A stretch of DNA of 64,000 bases. It comes from Paramecium tetraurelia (Eukaryota > Ciliophora > Oligohymenophorea > Peniculida > Parameciidae). The stretch is taken from contig NW_001799466.1 of the NCBI RefSeq assembly GCF_000165425.1, forward strand, positions 372,001 to 436,000, given 5' to 3'. This document shows positions 13,246 to 25,270 of this stretch, piece after piece. Positions within the stretch are counted from its first letter, which is position 1, and every line of letters starts with the position of its first letter. The notes below the pieces were generated by a model, which saw nothing but the letters and a program-made list of their open reading frames with translations, was not told the origin of the DNA and ran no database searches. A program made the position numbers and the translations under genes.

Positions 13246-14346
13246 ATGATGCCAATTCTTTAGAGAAAAAGAGATTACTTCTACTAGATCAAGTAGTTGA
13301 TTCTCAACATGCTTGACAATATCACATAATCATTCGAGTCTCTTTGCAGAGTGGCTGATGATTAATAATCTCTGAAACCAATTGATAATGCAATCAGATT
13401 TATGGATCAATATTATGATTGCATCTAATTTGTCAAACAGGATTATGTAACCAAGGAGATTCACTTTAAAGAGAAATAGAACGTTTAATATCGCAAGCAT
13501 TCCTCTGACATCAATCACATTTATGCTTCCCAAGATTAGATTTTATCATGCGGCCAAGAAGTTTACTTGCACCAACAAAACAAATGCTGTGTTATCAAGA
13601 ACTCCACTCTTCCTGTGTACACTGGACTTATATTACCAGATGGCAAAGTGCTGATAGGAGGCGAAGAGAAGGTTGTTAAAGTTTATTAATAATTTAATAA
13701 TCAATATATTGAAGTAACTTAATTGAAAGGGTTTTCAAAAGCTATCAGTACTATAGTGATGTCTCAAAATCAACACTACATTGGAGTCAGCAGTTTCGAT
13801 GGTAGAATAGCATTGTTCCACACTCAAACGCTAAGTAAATTGGGGACATGGACAAATGATTTAGGATCTGTCTACTCCATATCCTTTAGTGTCGACAATT
13901 AATATGTGGCAGCAGGAAGCAAGAATGGAATTGCCATATGGGAAATCAAAATTGACAACGACACAAGTTCAGCTGAATTGACTCAATCACTTAATACAAA
14001 AAAGAAAGTCAGATCAATTGCCTTTTCGTGCAAACAGAAATTCCTTGCTGCAACACAAAAAAATGACATTCTGCTGTACCATTACTATATCGACGACTTC
14101 ATGATCTATCAAACATTACATCATCACAACGGCATCGTGAACTGCGTATCTTTTGGACAAGATATCCTGATATCTGGAAGTGACGATTCAACTCTGTGTT
14201 TATGGTCTAGCAGTATCAAGGGATATTGGATGTGTTATTAAGTGATTTACGTGAATTGTTGTATCAATTCTATTGCATTAAATCCCCAATAAACAGATCT
14301 ATATTGTGATTGTTTTGATAGTATAATTCATTATAATTAAATTTGA
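13246..14346 (+). CDS. WD40-repeat protein
   Basis: Intron-free frame of 367 codons (366 residues). The first 90 residues are helical (MMPILQRKRDYFYQIKQLIL). The rest shows degenerate WD40 blades: VYSISFSVDNQYVAAGSKNG followed by IAIWE, VRSIAFSCKQKFLAATQ, and HNGIVNCVSFGQDILISGSD followed by DSTLCLW. WD40 propellers are protein-interaction platforms, so this is probably a scaffold. It starts 41 bp after the preceding gene and converges with the Nudix gene, only 8 bp apart. The next plus-strand gene at 15059 also ends in WD40 repeats, but the two are not obvious duplicates. Confidence 0.9.
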
Positions 14347-14354
14347 TATAACCT

Positions 14355-15044
14355 TCACAATTTTGGATTGTAATATGCTGCTGCAGCTGCTATCAACTTA
14401 GAATCCTATGTCTTTAATACATTGTCCCATGTAAAATCTTGGATCACCAACTTTATTTATTCTCCTTCTCCTTCTGCCCCGTGTGTCTTCTAACACAATT
14501 CATCCAATTATGTCTATTCCATATTCTTCTCTACAACAAACAAATGAATCACTTCATCACTTCCTCCTGGAGACACCAACATTTCTTATAAGTAACGCAT
14601 CTCATTGTGTTAAATGCTGATTCCTGTTTCCTCCTTGATCTCCTTTGCAGCCACTCCTCCGAAATCTCCCTATTCATCCATCATCCCAGCAGGTGCTTCT
14701 ATTGTAAATTTACCCACCGGCACTCTAAATTGTTATGTAAGCACCATCTTCTTATTGACCAATAAGAGAATTGCCACTGCATCTCCCCTCAAAAATACGA
14801 AGCCTGGCAACTTAATCCCATTCAAGTATGCATCAACTATTAAATTGACAAAACCCACATTTTATCCAAACATGTACACATAGGATACCTCTATTTGTTT
14901 CACTTCAACATTCGATTGTTCCCAAGATTTAATGTAATTTTAAAATTTCTTAGACTATTCAATCTTGTTGAAATGATCAATCAAGACACCCTCTCCTTTA
15001 ATAAATGGGATATTTTATCCTCTTATTAAGATATTCCTTATCAT
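14355..15044 (-). CDS. Nudix hydrolase (ADP-sugar/NDP-sugar pyrophosphatase-like)
   Basis: A single exon of 230 codons (229 residues). The Nudix box is clear: EAPAGMMDEQGDFGGVAAKE running into IKEETGIS, with the EExG metal-binding glutamates intact and Lys in place of the usual Arg in the REUxEE core. The E-x-P-A-G lead and the later SPGGSDEVIHLFVVEK stretch resemble ADP-ribose and NDP-sugar pyrophosphatases such as the NUDT5/NUDT14 group. These hydrolyse nucleoside diphosphate sugars to sugar phosphate and NMP. The substrate cannot be told from sequence. Its start ATG is 14 bp from the start chosen for the divergent gene at 15059. Confidence 0.92.
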
Positions 15045-15058
15045 TGATTAATATAATT

Positions 15059-17271
15059 ATGATAAACCAAATTTTTAATGAAGAGATGAGAACTAGCAAA
15101 AAGCTAAAGATCAAGTTTCAAAAGAAGCCTGGAATGAAGGACTCCCAGCTGATTATGCAACATCTTGCGGAAAGCGTGGCCAGAGAATCTCAGAAACTTG
15201 AACCAACTCCAAACCCATTTTTACAGGAATCCAAATTACAAGAGCAAATTTCTGAACGTCGAAGATAAAGCTCGGTCCATCAAAGTGATTGGTTTCTCAA
15301 CGATCATCCTCTGGCCCAATCCAATTATTTTACTCCTGCAGATAGAATCACCTTTGGATAAAGCATTGACAATAGAGATAGATCTTATGATCGATTCTAA
15401 TCCAATTGGTACGTGCCATTCATGTAATAAAATTTTCTAGCTCTCTTAAATCTTCTCTTGCATCCAGTCAATTGTTTTCGATTCCAAACAAAGTAACCGA
15501 ATTGATTGGCCATTACCCTGATTACTTAAAAATCTTATCCGATGACATCCAAAATCAAAAGACAAAAATCTGTGTCGATTGCAACAGACTCAAAGATCTC
15601 ATCTCAGAAGAAATCGATAAAAAACAAACTGAGTTGTTGAATGCCCTAGATTAGATTCAAATCAACTATGAATTCAATTATCAAACATTGCAAGAAATGG
15701 TCACCCAATTCAAATAATCATTTTTGTCAGTCCCATCTGCGTTGAATCGATCAATCCCTGTCAATATTTCTTCCATAACCATCTTTCATTACGATCAAGA
15801 CGAAAACTACAAAAAAATCAAGGAAGAGAAGTGTCTCATCAAACAAAGGTTGTCCAACATAGATTCGGAACTGATGAAACGAACCCTCATCTTTATGGCT
15901 GAAGACATGGATAATCAAATTACACACAAACCAGGCTATCGACACACTGAAACCTTGCAATTGAAATATGATGAATTTCAAAAGCAACTCATCAGCTCTG
16001 TCTCAACCCAATTGAATGAGATGAATCTCGTCTTGGAAATTGCTCCACAGTACAATTATGAGCATCTATTACTATTGCCCAAGGTTGAAACTGTCATCGC
16101 CAATAATCGCTAGAATGCAATTGGAGGTGATAGAGACATGCAGGAGTTGGAAAACTTAAAGACTCTCATCCAGAACAAATTGAAATCCCAAAAATTCAAC
16201 ATGAACATTAGTTTAGGGTTGGGATAGAGCATGAAAAACTTCGGATTGAAGTTGGAGTACAAATATTAATCGAATAATCCTTTATTAAGTATCTAAGCAA
16301 TAACCGATAATATTATCGCAGTTGGAAGCAGAAATGGGTTAGTGTAGGTATGGGATCTGAAAAACAAGGAGTAATGCTTCTCATTCCAAAATAAGCAACC
16401 TGTCACTTGCATGAGGATATTCAAAGGATTTCAGGGAGATTTCAATGTCACTTCGAGAGCCAATGTGTTAGGAGTAGACTTAAAAGAATAGCAATATCTC
16501 GTGACTGGCAATCAAGACATCAAGATATGGGATATCAAGACTGGAGGCATGGTAAAACAATTGAAAGGATAGGGTAATGTAATTACATCGATGTTATGTC
16601 TGTTGGATAATCATACTCTAATTAGTGGACATGAGGATGGTAAAGTAACATTTTGGAATGCCTATTCTGGAATGACAATGAAGAAGTTGCAAGATCATAG
16701 TGACTCTGTGAATGGCATAATATTAACCAAAGACGGAAGAGTGATCACAGGAGGTAGTGATAAAAGTATCATTATCTATCAAATACACTATGTGAGATCG
16801 CAGATTTATACGAGACAAGTGTTCGGAGATGCCTTGAAATAGTAGGTGTTTCACGATGAGTGTCAAATCTACTGCATGCAAGCATCAATGATCGATGAAG
16901 CTCTATTTGTGACTGGAGGTAGTGATTGTAAAATAAAGATATGGAACTTGAAGTCGCAGAAGGTTGAGAAAGAGATCATGGGTCACAAATAACCTGTTGG
17001 AGATTTCGTGATGTTGGAGAACCCTTTGGATGTTGACAAGGAGAAGATGTTTGCCTTAGTTTCAGTGGCCACCAGTGAAGATGTGCTACGTATATCAACA
17101 TCCATAAGTCCACTGAATAGTGGCGTGTATTTAAATGAGAAAATAGTGAATGAATTCGGTGCCACTTGTGGACCTCTATTGTAGTTATTGCAGGATGAGG
17201 AAGGGTTGAGACTCTTGGTTGTGAATTAGGATGAGGACAATTAGAGTTTCATGATTTTAAAATTATAATGA
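15059..17271 (+). CDS. WD40-repeat protein with coiled-coil N-terminal half
   Basis: One intron (15409-15440, 32 bp) joins two frames to give 726 residues. The N-terminal segment is basic and disordered; residues about 150-380 are helical and include a C-x2-C (KICVDCNRLKD). The C-terminal half carries WD40 blades: AVGSRNGLVQVWDLKNKE, YLVTGNQDIKIWDIKTGG, LISGHEDGKVTFWNAYSG, RVITGGSDKSIIIYQI and FVTGGSDCKIKIWNLKSQ. Together with the gene at 13246 this suggests scaffold proteins. A shorter 17-bp intron would also keep the frame, so the junction is not certain. The start may instead be ATG at 15086, which would leave more room for a promoter. Confidence 0.88.
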
Positions 17272-17278
17272 AAGAATA

Positions 17279-18219
17279 TCATTCTTTTAGGGGGGATTCT
17301 ATTAATTTTTCTTTCAATAATTTCCAATCAATCTAGCAGAAGTATTTATGTTGCATAATTAACTCGATTTTCGTTAATCTCTCCAGAGGATCCCACTTCA
17401 AAAGGTTCTCAATGAGATCCTACAAATTAGGGTCTATTTCCCTTGGGAATTCTTTTACATTCTGTTTCTTCTTTTGTTTTAGTGTCTCTACATCTCTGTC
17501 ATCATTCTCAAAAGGGTAACAATCGAACAGCAATTTGTATAGTAGGGCACCCAAAAGCCACCAATCCCCACTCTAATCAAATAGCATCTCCATGGCTTCT
17601 GGGGGGAATATGCGTATTTCTTCATACGTATTAATTTTAAAGAACACTGTCTTATTGCTGGAGAATCCGAAACCGATCAATCTGATATAACCATCTTCTG
17701 CAATCAAAATGTGGGAAGGATTCAAGGCTCGATAGATGTAACCAGACTTATGAATTTCGTGAATTGCTAATGCGATTTGTGCAGTGATGAATTAGATCTA
17801 AATGTCACTCAACTATTTCTTATAGGCTAATTGTTCAAGATCGTATAAACAACTCTCCAATTCAAAGGTGCATGTTTAAGGAGTGTTCTTGTATTGTATC
17901 AATTTACAAATAAAAGGAAAGCGAACATTAAGTAAAATTTATTTCTGCATTTCCAGCATCTCTTAAGAGAAGAAGATGCTCTTGTTGATTTTCTTAATTA
18001 CGACTTGCTTATCATCTCTGAAGCCTCTTTCAATTCGATGAGTTGAGTCACTAATTAACTGTATGGTGACATACTTACTTGCAAATCAGAGTAAACAGAT
18101 TCGCTTTTTTCCAGTCGTTTCAAAGGCTTTTAACTGTAATGGAAGGATTCGCTACTAGATTTTCGTTGTTGTATAATACATTACTCATCAATTTCTTTCT
18201 ATGAGCAAAAATTCCCCAT
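17279..18219 (-). CDS. Probable pseudokinase, N-myristoylation signal
   Basis: Two exons (intron 18059-18078) give 306 residues. The N-terminus MGNFCS is a good N-myristoylation signal with an adjacent cysteine for palmitoylation, so membrane attachment is likely. The body follows the protein-kinase fold: QVVIKKINKS (ATP lysine), GYIYRALNPSHILIAEDGYI, RLIGFGFSS, then IFPPEAMEMLFDQSGDWWLL and the C-lobe WDPLERLTKIELI. The HRD motif is replaced by YRA and DFG by GFG, so the catalytic Asp and the metal-binding Asp are both missing. This points to a catalytically dead kinase with a scaffolding or regulatory role. It converges with the WD40 gene, 7 bp apart. Confidence 0.85.
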
Positions 18220-18735
18220 AATTATTTTAATATATATTATTTATTAAACCACATTCAAAATGAAGTTTGGTAGAAATTTTGAATATGATCTTATGAATAT
18301 CTTAATTTACAGTGATTAAAATTATCATCCCGATTTAAATTAACAATCATATTGATTGATTCTGTTGATATTCTAAATTTCAATAGAAATGCTCAAATGA
18401 CAGTCTTCTGAGTAGAGAATCCCTCTCTTACTCAATTGTCCTTGCTTATAGAGCAATCCCAATGTTAAATTCTCATATATAAATATGTACACATGCATAA
18501 TAAATGACGATCGTGAATACTTCATGTTTGAGATCCTGAAATCTCCATTTGATGGTTTTTATCAATAAATTGATCATCAGATTGGTGTTTGAGTGCCATT
18601 TCTGAAGGAGTATTTAAAATACTTAAGATTCTGATGAAATACGATGTCTGATGAATACTTTGAATTTTGAATTAAAAATTTATCTATAAATGCATCTATC
18701 GATTATGGAATTTAGTTATTTTAAATAAACAAACA
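18220..18735. other. Intergenic, TGA-rich
   Basis: About 515 bp with frequent TGA in all plus frames, so not a present-day gene. At 18259 a short frame begins MKFGRNFEYD and stops after about 30 residues; MKFG is reminiscent of SPX-domain N-termini, but this is too short to call and may be chance or a remnant. Confidence 0.5.
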
Positions 18736-19909
18736 ATGTCATTACAACAGGATATGATGAACAATACTGATGATGGATTGTCTGCAAGTAGAGTAGAATT
18801 AGTCCAATACCCAATCTTGAATCCAGCAACTCCTCCAGCTCAGTATGTGCAGATGAACGATGCCAAAGAAGCCATCCCAATCGCCAAACAAGAGCCAGAG
18901 ACATCAAGAGAGACCTTTCTTGTGGAGTACTACAAGAAAATCCTAAGATAACACTTGAGTATCCTAGGAATGTTCACTTTTGGGTTGATGGAGTGGTTTG
19001 CCAACATTGTGGTGGACTTTGGATACTATTACAACACTTTCAGATGGACTTTCTATACGTTTGTAGTAGCTCTCATCATAATCGCCCTGGGATTGCCCAT
19101 TACAAGGTCCTTAAGAACAATAGTAAGATATCAATTAATATCTTTAGGTGAAACATCAGAATTCTATATTCTATCTCCAGACAATCTTGATAGGATTCGT
19201 GCTTATTGGAATAGGCAACGAAAACTCAGATACACATGCAACAGCAATCAATTGGTGGATCATCATTACATTGATAATCCTCATCGCACACAGCATTGCC
19301 CAAATCGTGCTTGTCAAACACAACATCACCCACTACTACACCATGTTTATGAAGTTCGCCATCATGGGATCAATAACACTCAACTTTGTCGTCGGATTGT
19401 GTGCATCATCCTTAGATAGTTCATTTCCAGTCGCCGAAGCCATCATCATCTATTCCATCTATTATTTCAATCAGTTGAATGAGCATCTACTCAAAAATTC
19501 AAGTGAACTACCAGAAGATGTTTCAATAGTGGGAAGAATATAAATAATTAATAAAATATAAGCACTTTTCAATTAGGAAGCACAATCAAATCAAGTTATT
19601 GAATAAATCAAAGAAACCCATTGTGTTGTCAACAGATACATTGCCATAGTCATTTCAAGTGCTGTTGCATACCTTTTAATCCTGATCCTCAGCATCGTCA
19701 CTGGAAATGCACTATTCATTGTAATTGTGGTTGTGGTTTCAATATCACTCCTAAGCGTTGTGCTCAACACTTAAGTGGCTTCAAGAGTACTATATCATAA
19801 TCATTCTTAGACTCTCCAATAAGAGGACGTAACCTATGCAGTGTGTTTGACCTACTTGGATCTAGCCAGTCCACTCAAGAACATTTTGAGAGGAATCATT
19901 TCCAATTGA
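18736..19909 (+). CDS. Multi-pass membrane protein (paralogue family, copy 1)
   Basis: Two exons (intron 19123-19147) give 382 residues. A proline/glutamine-rich cytosolic N-terminus of about 60 residues ends in TFLVEYYKKILRQHLSILGM. About seven to nine hydrophobic segments follow, for example TFVVALIIIALGLPI, TILIGFVLIGIG, IIITLIILIAHSIAQIVLV and IVISSAVAYLLILILSIV. The C-terminus contains YAVCLTYLDLASPLKNILRG. The same architecture recurs at 20764-21982 and 46210-47398. The FLVEYY..I..QH lead followed by evenly spaced helices is faintly like the Bax-inhibitor/Lifeguard superfamily, but no diagnostic residue was seen, so function is unknown. Confidence 0.9.
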
Positions 19910-20054
19910 TGACTTAATTTGTCATTCAACATACATATACAATTTATCATCATATCATTATCCTTCTTGGTTTTAACCTAACAATTCCTATAAATCAAAT
20001 AATAATAATTTGACAAAATTAAATTGATATTTTTAAATAATCAACATTCTTAAA

Positions 20055-20573
20055 ATGAGTTTAAGAAATTGGAACTGTGTCTAACTCACGATAATTAAGA
20101 TATATTCGAACTATTACTATCTTCTTACTCTAGGGGTTTCTATTAATTTCTTCAATCCCTCGGATGACTCAATGGATAATGCAAATTCTATATTGTCTAT
20201 AAATTCAAGATCAAGCGTTACAGAACCAAGCAATACTTTTAGATCATTAAAACCACAAGAATCAATAGATACTGACCTACATACATTCTTAATAATCCGA
20301 GCTAACCTTGCTATTTCTAGTTTTGGAAAAAATAGAATTTAATTTGTCCTAATCAAATTTTACACACTAGATCAGGTTGTTGTGATTATTACCATATACA
20401 ATACTCAAACTAGTCCAGATGTATTAGGGGAGATATGATACAATCAAAATTGTATTTAATTCTCTCCAGAGATTCATGATTTACTGCGTCATTGTTTATC
20501 ATTCACTTATCTTTAGAACCCATTTGAATCAAGAGTATTTTATTTAACTAATTTAGATTCTTGTAAAATCTGA
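20055..20573 (+). other. Open frame with one in-frame TGA; uncertain gene or pseudogene
   Basis: From ATG 20055 a frame runs 127 codons to TGA at 20436-20438, then continues open in the same frame to TGA at 20571-20573. The product would contain a serine-rich stretch (SILSINSRSSVTEPSNTFRS) and then hydrophobic segments (QFVLIKFYTLDQVVVIITIY). No homology is recognised. Long open frames arise by chance when TGA is the only stop, so coding status is doubtful. It could be a decayed gene, or a gene whose intron around 20425-20475 I could not place. The frame just upstream of 20764 is also open, so a longer 5' end of that gene is possible too. Confidence 0.3.
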
Positions 20574-20763
20574 TAGATATTCTAAACAAATTTCAATGGA
20601 ATTGCATGATCTAATCAAAATACCTTCCATAAACCTAGGTTCTTAATTTAATATGAAAGGATAAAAATATAATAGCCTGATCAATATTTATAAACATTGG
20701 TAAGATATAAAAAGTATAATAATTAAATTAATGTAATTTTCAGCAGATCCACAATATTATGAA

Positions 20764-21982
20764 ATGTCCAAATATCCCAATAACCTGGGTTAATAAACGA
20801 TTAATCCTGTGATGAATCCTAGTGTTCCTTAAGCTAATCTGTCTCCTCAGGTCAATATTTCAAGTGAGAATGATCCTGCTAGTCCAGAATAGACTAGACA
20901 AGCATTCCTCGTTAAATACTATGTAAAGCAAATCATACAACTTGCTGGGATCATTTTAATCTATGGAATCAATTAAATTAATGCTTTTTCCTCAATATAT
21001 TTAACTGAAGTAGATAGAGAATGGTGGGGATCAAAATATACATATGAGAGTTTCAGTCAAAACTATCATCGTGGTGCCACACGAAGGGAATTTGAAGATT
21101 GGATGGAAGAGAGAAGAAGAGATTACATGGACTATAAATTCAATTGGGTTTATTACTTTATATTGTCTCTTACCTTATGCTTCACTGTATTCCTTGCCTT
21201 TGCTAGAAATTCCAAGTCTTTTGTATGTATTCTAACTTATTAATAGGCTCGGAATTAAAATACATTCTTCATGATTCAAACAGTCTTCTTAGGAATTGTC
21301 TTGGGAGGATTGTCTAGTGTCCATTAGTAAAACTGGCTATACCATAATACAATAATATACATTCTCTTGACATTGTTTGGGTTAATGGCTAATAGTATCT
21401 TTAATTTAGTATTGATCAAACTTAATAAATTGTAAATTTATGGAAAATTGCCCAAAACATTTACTTATCTATTTTTTGGATTGAACTTTTTGATGGGATT
21501 CAGAGAATATCAAATGGTCGAGGCCTTACCAATAGTCGAATTTATTACAATCTACTGCTTTTTTTATTTTGATCAATTAAATAAATCCCTTTTGGTGTAA
21601 CCCTCAGAACTCCCACCAACAACAAATATTGTTGATCTCCTTAGAAACATTAAAACTGAACTGGAAGGCAATCAATTTCAGTCCAATTAACATTTTATTG
21701 TGATAAATAAGAAGGTATTAACAATAGTTTCTATTGGGGTTGGGCTAATTCTTCTTGAAGTGTTCGGCTTCTTGATGGGCACCTTTATATTCATAGTAGT
21801 TTCAATTTTATCTGTGCTCACAGGGCTTAGTTTTGCTGTTCCTACTTAAGTGGCTCAATAAGTAATTAAATTTAATATTTTGATAGACTTTGACAACAGA
21901 AGATTCAAGCATAGCCGTTATGATGACTTATCTAGATCTCTTATGTCCAATCCAAAATATAATAAGAAGCATTAAAATATGA
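20764..21982 (+). CDS. Multi-pass membrane protein (paralogue family, copy 2)
   Basis: Three exons, with a 24-bp intron near 21223-21246 and a 25-bp intron near 21862-21886, give 389 residues. The plan matches the gene at 18736: a Pro/Asn/Gln-rich N-terminus, then QAFLVKYYVKQIIQLAGIIL, and then several membrane helices (FNWVYYFILSLTLCFTVFLA, MIQTVFLGIVLGGL, TIVSIGVGLILLEVFGFL). The C-terminus has AVMMTYLDLLCPIQNIIRS, the counterpart of the AVCLTYLDLASPL end of the other copies. It is the most divergent of the three, with a long extra charged loop (RREFEDWMEERRRDYMDYKF). A tandem duplication with the gene 850 bp upstream is likely. Function unknown. Confidence 0.88.
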
Positions 21983-22446
21983 ATCATCATATAAAACAAC
22001 AAGGAATATTTATTAAAATTAAATAAATAAGTATCTCAGATTTTAAAATATTTTTTTTATTACAATATTAATGCCTTACTAAACATTGAAAAGGATTTAA
22101 TCTTCCTTTTTAAATTCTTTATTTCAAGTATTAATTGTGACTTCTGTTAAGATTTTTGAGGCTGAATCTGTCTCTTTGTAATTGATTGAATGCAAATACC
22201 TTTTGATGATATTTATTATTTTCGCAATCCCTATTCTAATTAAACTGTGACATTTTCCTTAACCACTAAACAGTGCTTACTCTTATAATAGAATTTGAAA
22301 TATTTTTGTCCTCTTCTTATGATAATTAATCAAATATTAATTAGGTAAATTACTAATATCCATAATTATTCACACTGATTATAAAGAGATTAAACTGTAA
22401 TCAACTTAATTATTAAAAATAGTAATATAAAATAATATCAACTGGT
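21983..22446. other. Intergenic, AT-rich
   Basis: About 460 bp between the 3' end of the copy-2 membrane gene and the 3' end of the cyclin. TGA/TCA interrupts all frames. No RNA gene or repeat seen. Confidence 0.5.
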
Positions 22447-23413
22447 TCAAAAGATTTCTCTTTCTTTCTGCAGTTGCATATGCTTGACAATTTCTCTTTT
22501 TGAATTTACACTGTCTTTCAAAGTTATCATAATTAAGTTAGAAATTTCCTAAGTTTGTAAATCTTATCATTACTTTAATTTCGTGTTAGAAATGCAGTCC
22601 AAATTGAGATGCAAAACTATTCCAATTCATTTATATATTCAACATGATGGCACTGGTATAGAGAGAAGCACATGCAATTTTGGATGGTTCATATTTGATG
22701 ATATTGATATTGTAAACTGCCACATCTAACAAGAGTAAGGAGTAGGTGAGCCAATTCGAAGTTTTTTCTGCAATGTTAATTATTGTCCAATAGTAGTTTA
22801 ACCAAACATAGGAGGATGCAGTGACCAACTTAAAATCCAGAATGCATAATAATTCTTTTTCGATCTGAAATATCTCTTGCATCTCATCTCTGTCGTGTGT
22901 ATATCTCCACAACGGACTTGGATAGATCTAGTAAAAGTGAAGCAAATACCTCTTCGTATTTGGACGCTACAAAATAACATGTCTTGTATATCGAATCGAT
23001 TTGAGCGGTAAATATTCTATTTGTACTTAAATAAACATCGAGCAAATAAATGGTTTAATGGAAGGTTCTTCGCTAAGCCTTCATGAGCTGTGCATAACTT
23101 ATGAACTTCGTCTATCTATTTAAGGTTATGTGGGGAGGAATACCATCTATGCTCTCATTTCAGGATTGAGGTCTGATTGGATATCTGAAAAATAATTTGG
23201 ATTAAGAAAGGACATGTTAACATTCTAAAATGATCAGAACACTTAATTAACCTGTTGTGTTTATAGAGTGAAATAGATCTGCTTGATATACAACAAAACT
23301 TGTTATGGATCATGAGTGTGTTTTGATTCTTTCCTCTTGAATGGATTGGGAGGTTGAATGTAATAATTAGAGCGATCTGTAAAAGGCCTTATCATTTTTT
23401 GGATGTACTCCAT
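22447..23413 (-). CDS. Cyclin
   Basis: Introns 23225-23251, 23112-23143, 22928-22949 and 22549-22573 give 286 residues in exact frame. The cyclin box is recognisable: NPEMRAQM, then KAQRRTFHQTIYLLDVYLST, NRIFTAQIDSIYKTCYFVAS and KYEEIYP. The second cyclin fold follows, with EMQEIFQIEKELLCILDFKL, TASSYVWLNYY and PSKIACASLYTSAI. The box resembles A/B-type cyclins, so a partner CDK in cell-cycle control is likely, but the subtype is not certain. The short distance between MRAQM and the RRTFH element means the 32-bp intron boundary there could be slightly different. No destruction box was noted. Confidence 0.88.
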
Positions 23414-23646
23414 TTAAATAATTAAATGATTAATAAGCAGAAAAATAATAAATTTGGTTATTTAGTACTATCAAGTTTATACTACATAAAATATCTTACA
23501 ATAAAGGATCATTATTAATATTCAGAAATCTCATAATTAATTTGGATTCCTATGTGAATTATATAAGTATTAATATATATATAAAGTTGAATGTCTCATA
23601 TTTTTAGATATAAATTTAAACTTGTTAATGATAATAATAATATTAA

Positions 23647-25155
23647 TCAATTAGGCAAGGGAATATCGTAGATGAAATTATTTATCATGATCAATGCAGC
23701 CATAGGTTAATCCATTGGAACCATATGTCCAGCATTTCTTATAGTCACAAACCACAACCCATCTAAGATCCATACGTTACCTGCATTCTAATCTTCTCCA
23801 CTTTTATTGCCTGGAATAGTCCAAGATCTCCATGGCTCAATTGTATGCAAGCCTACAATATAGATATTCATATCTAACCAATTTCATTCTACAAATTATT
23901 CAACCAGAAGAATGTCCCTGTGATTGGTACTACTCCATCCACATCTCCACTAAACTTAAGTATTTTGAGTCCAGTCTTAATTAATTTAGGATATAAGTAA
24001 TAGGTTGCTCTTGGATCCTTTGTGTATTTGATGGTGCTACTGCAATCCTCCCACTCTTTGGTCAGTTTGGATGTATCAATATTGATGGCTTTGAGGAACT
24101 CAGGGTTGGTAAAGTAGTAGAACAGTCCTTGGGCTTCAGAACAGGATGGGACTGTTCCTGGTTGTCTATCAAATGGATCAAGAGTCATTTTGGACCTCTG
24201 GATGGTTTCTCCATTGAATTTGGTGATTGGCATTTGGTAACACTTTCCATAGATGTTATAGGGATTGTAATAAAATTCGCTATTTTAATATGGATATTAG
24301 TTACTAGTTGAGATTGATTTCCTCTTAGGTTTTGGCATAGAGATCCTTGCAATACTAAGCTGTTGAATTGAAACAATTGTCTCTTTGGGCATCGATTTCT
24401 TCCCACAACTTCTCACTTATCAAATGATGACTGTGCATGAACTCGAATTTGTGAATAGGGAATCTCTTGGCCTCAATTGTGCATTCGGTGTAATCGGTAC
24501 AACCATTTCCAATCATCAATCCAATAAGATTTATCCTTTTGGTAGCTATTTTATTATATTCTATGATCTCATTCGCTAATAATGGAATGTAAGTGCCAGC
24601 ATAACTCTCTCCACTGATATAAAATTGATGAGTGCTAAGTTCAGGAAACTTATTAAAGAATTGGATCACTGCTTGTAAATTGTCTTTGGCCGAACTTGCG
24701 TCACTAGTGTGCTCATCACCATATGAAAACCCAACTGTGGCTGGAGATTCCAAATAGAACATATGTGCCTAGAGACATTCATCATAAACGTCTTACAGTG
24801 TTTGTCCATGAGTAGGAATTGACTCTCAAATCATTAGTGCCTAAATTGAATACAAATGGACCATTCTCATTCAGAGCACCATAGAGTGAAGAACACCCAG
24901 GCCCTCCATTCAGCCATAAAATTACTGGACTTTCATCAGTCAAATTCTTGTTTTGTTGTGGAAACATGAAGTAATGAAACTACTTGCTCCCATCATCATT
25001 AATTCTCAAGTATCCTGAAAACCTGTAATTGTTATAATCTTTTTATAATACCATTATCCTGTATACGGAATATTGAATTTAGCATAATCTTTCACTAGAT
25101 CTTCTGTTGGAAAGCAGAATATGACAGCGACACTCAGAAATAGATACAAATTCAT
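23647..25155 (-). CDS. Serine carboxypeptidase (S10 family), secreted
   Basis: Five exons (introns 25023-25051, 24769-24796, 24280-24304, 23853-23878) give 466 residues. An N-terminal hydrophobic run (MNLYLFLSVAVIFCF) is a signal peptide. S10 hallmarks are all present: SPVILWLNGGPGCSSLYGAL, MFYLESPATVGFSYGD, the nucleophile motif ISGESYAGTYIPLLA, the catalytic Asp in FSGDVDGVVPITGT, and the catalytic His in RNAGHMVPMDQP. The enzyme removes C-terminal residues from peptides, usually in acidic compartments such as lysosomes or food vacuoles. Length and intact triad indicate an active enzyme. Confidence 0.96.
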
Positions 25156-25270
25156 ATTAAAATATTATAATTCCCCACAATATATGTTGAATTAGAATAT
25201 GGTTCTTATACTCCTATCTCTATTCCATTGAGTCTATATAATATCTTAAAATGATATTTATATATAATAA

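Noticed and set aside
18259..18355. SPX-domain gene starting MKFGRNF
   Set aside because: The frame stops after about 30 residues and no intron restores it; the similarity is only four residues.
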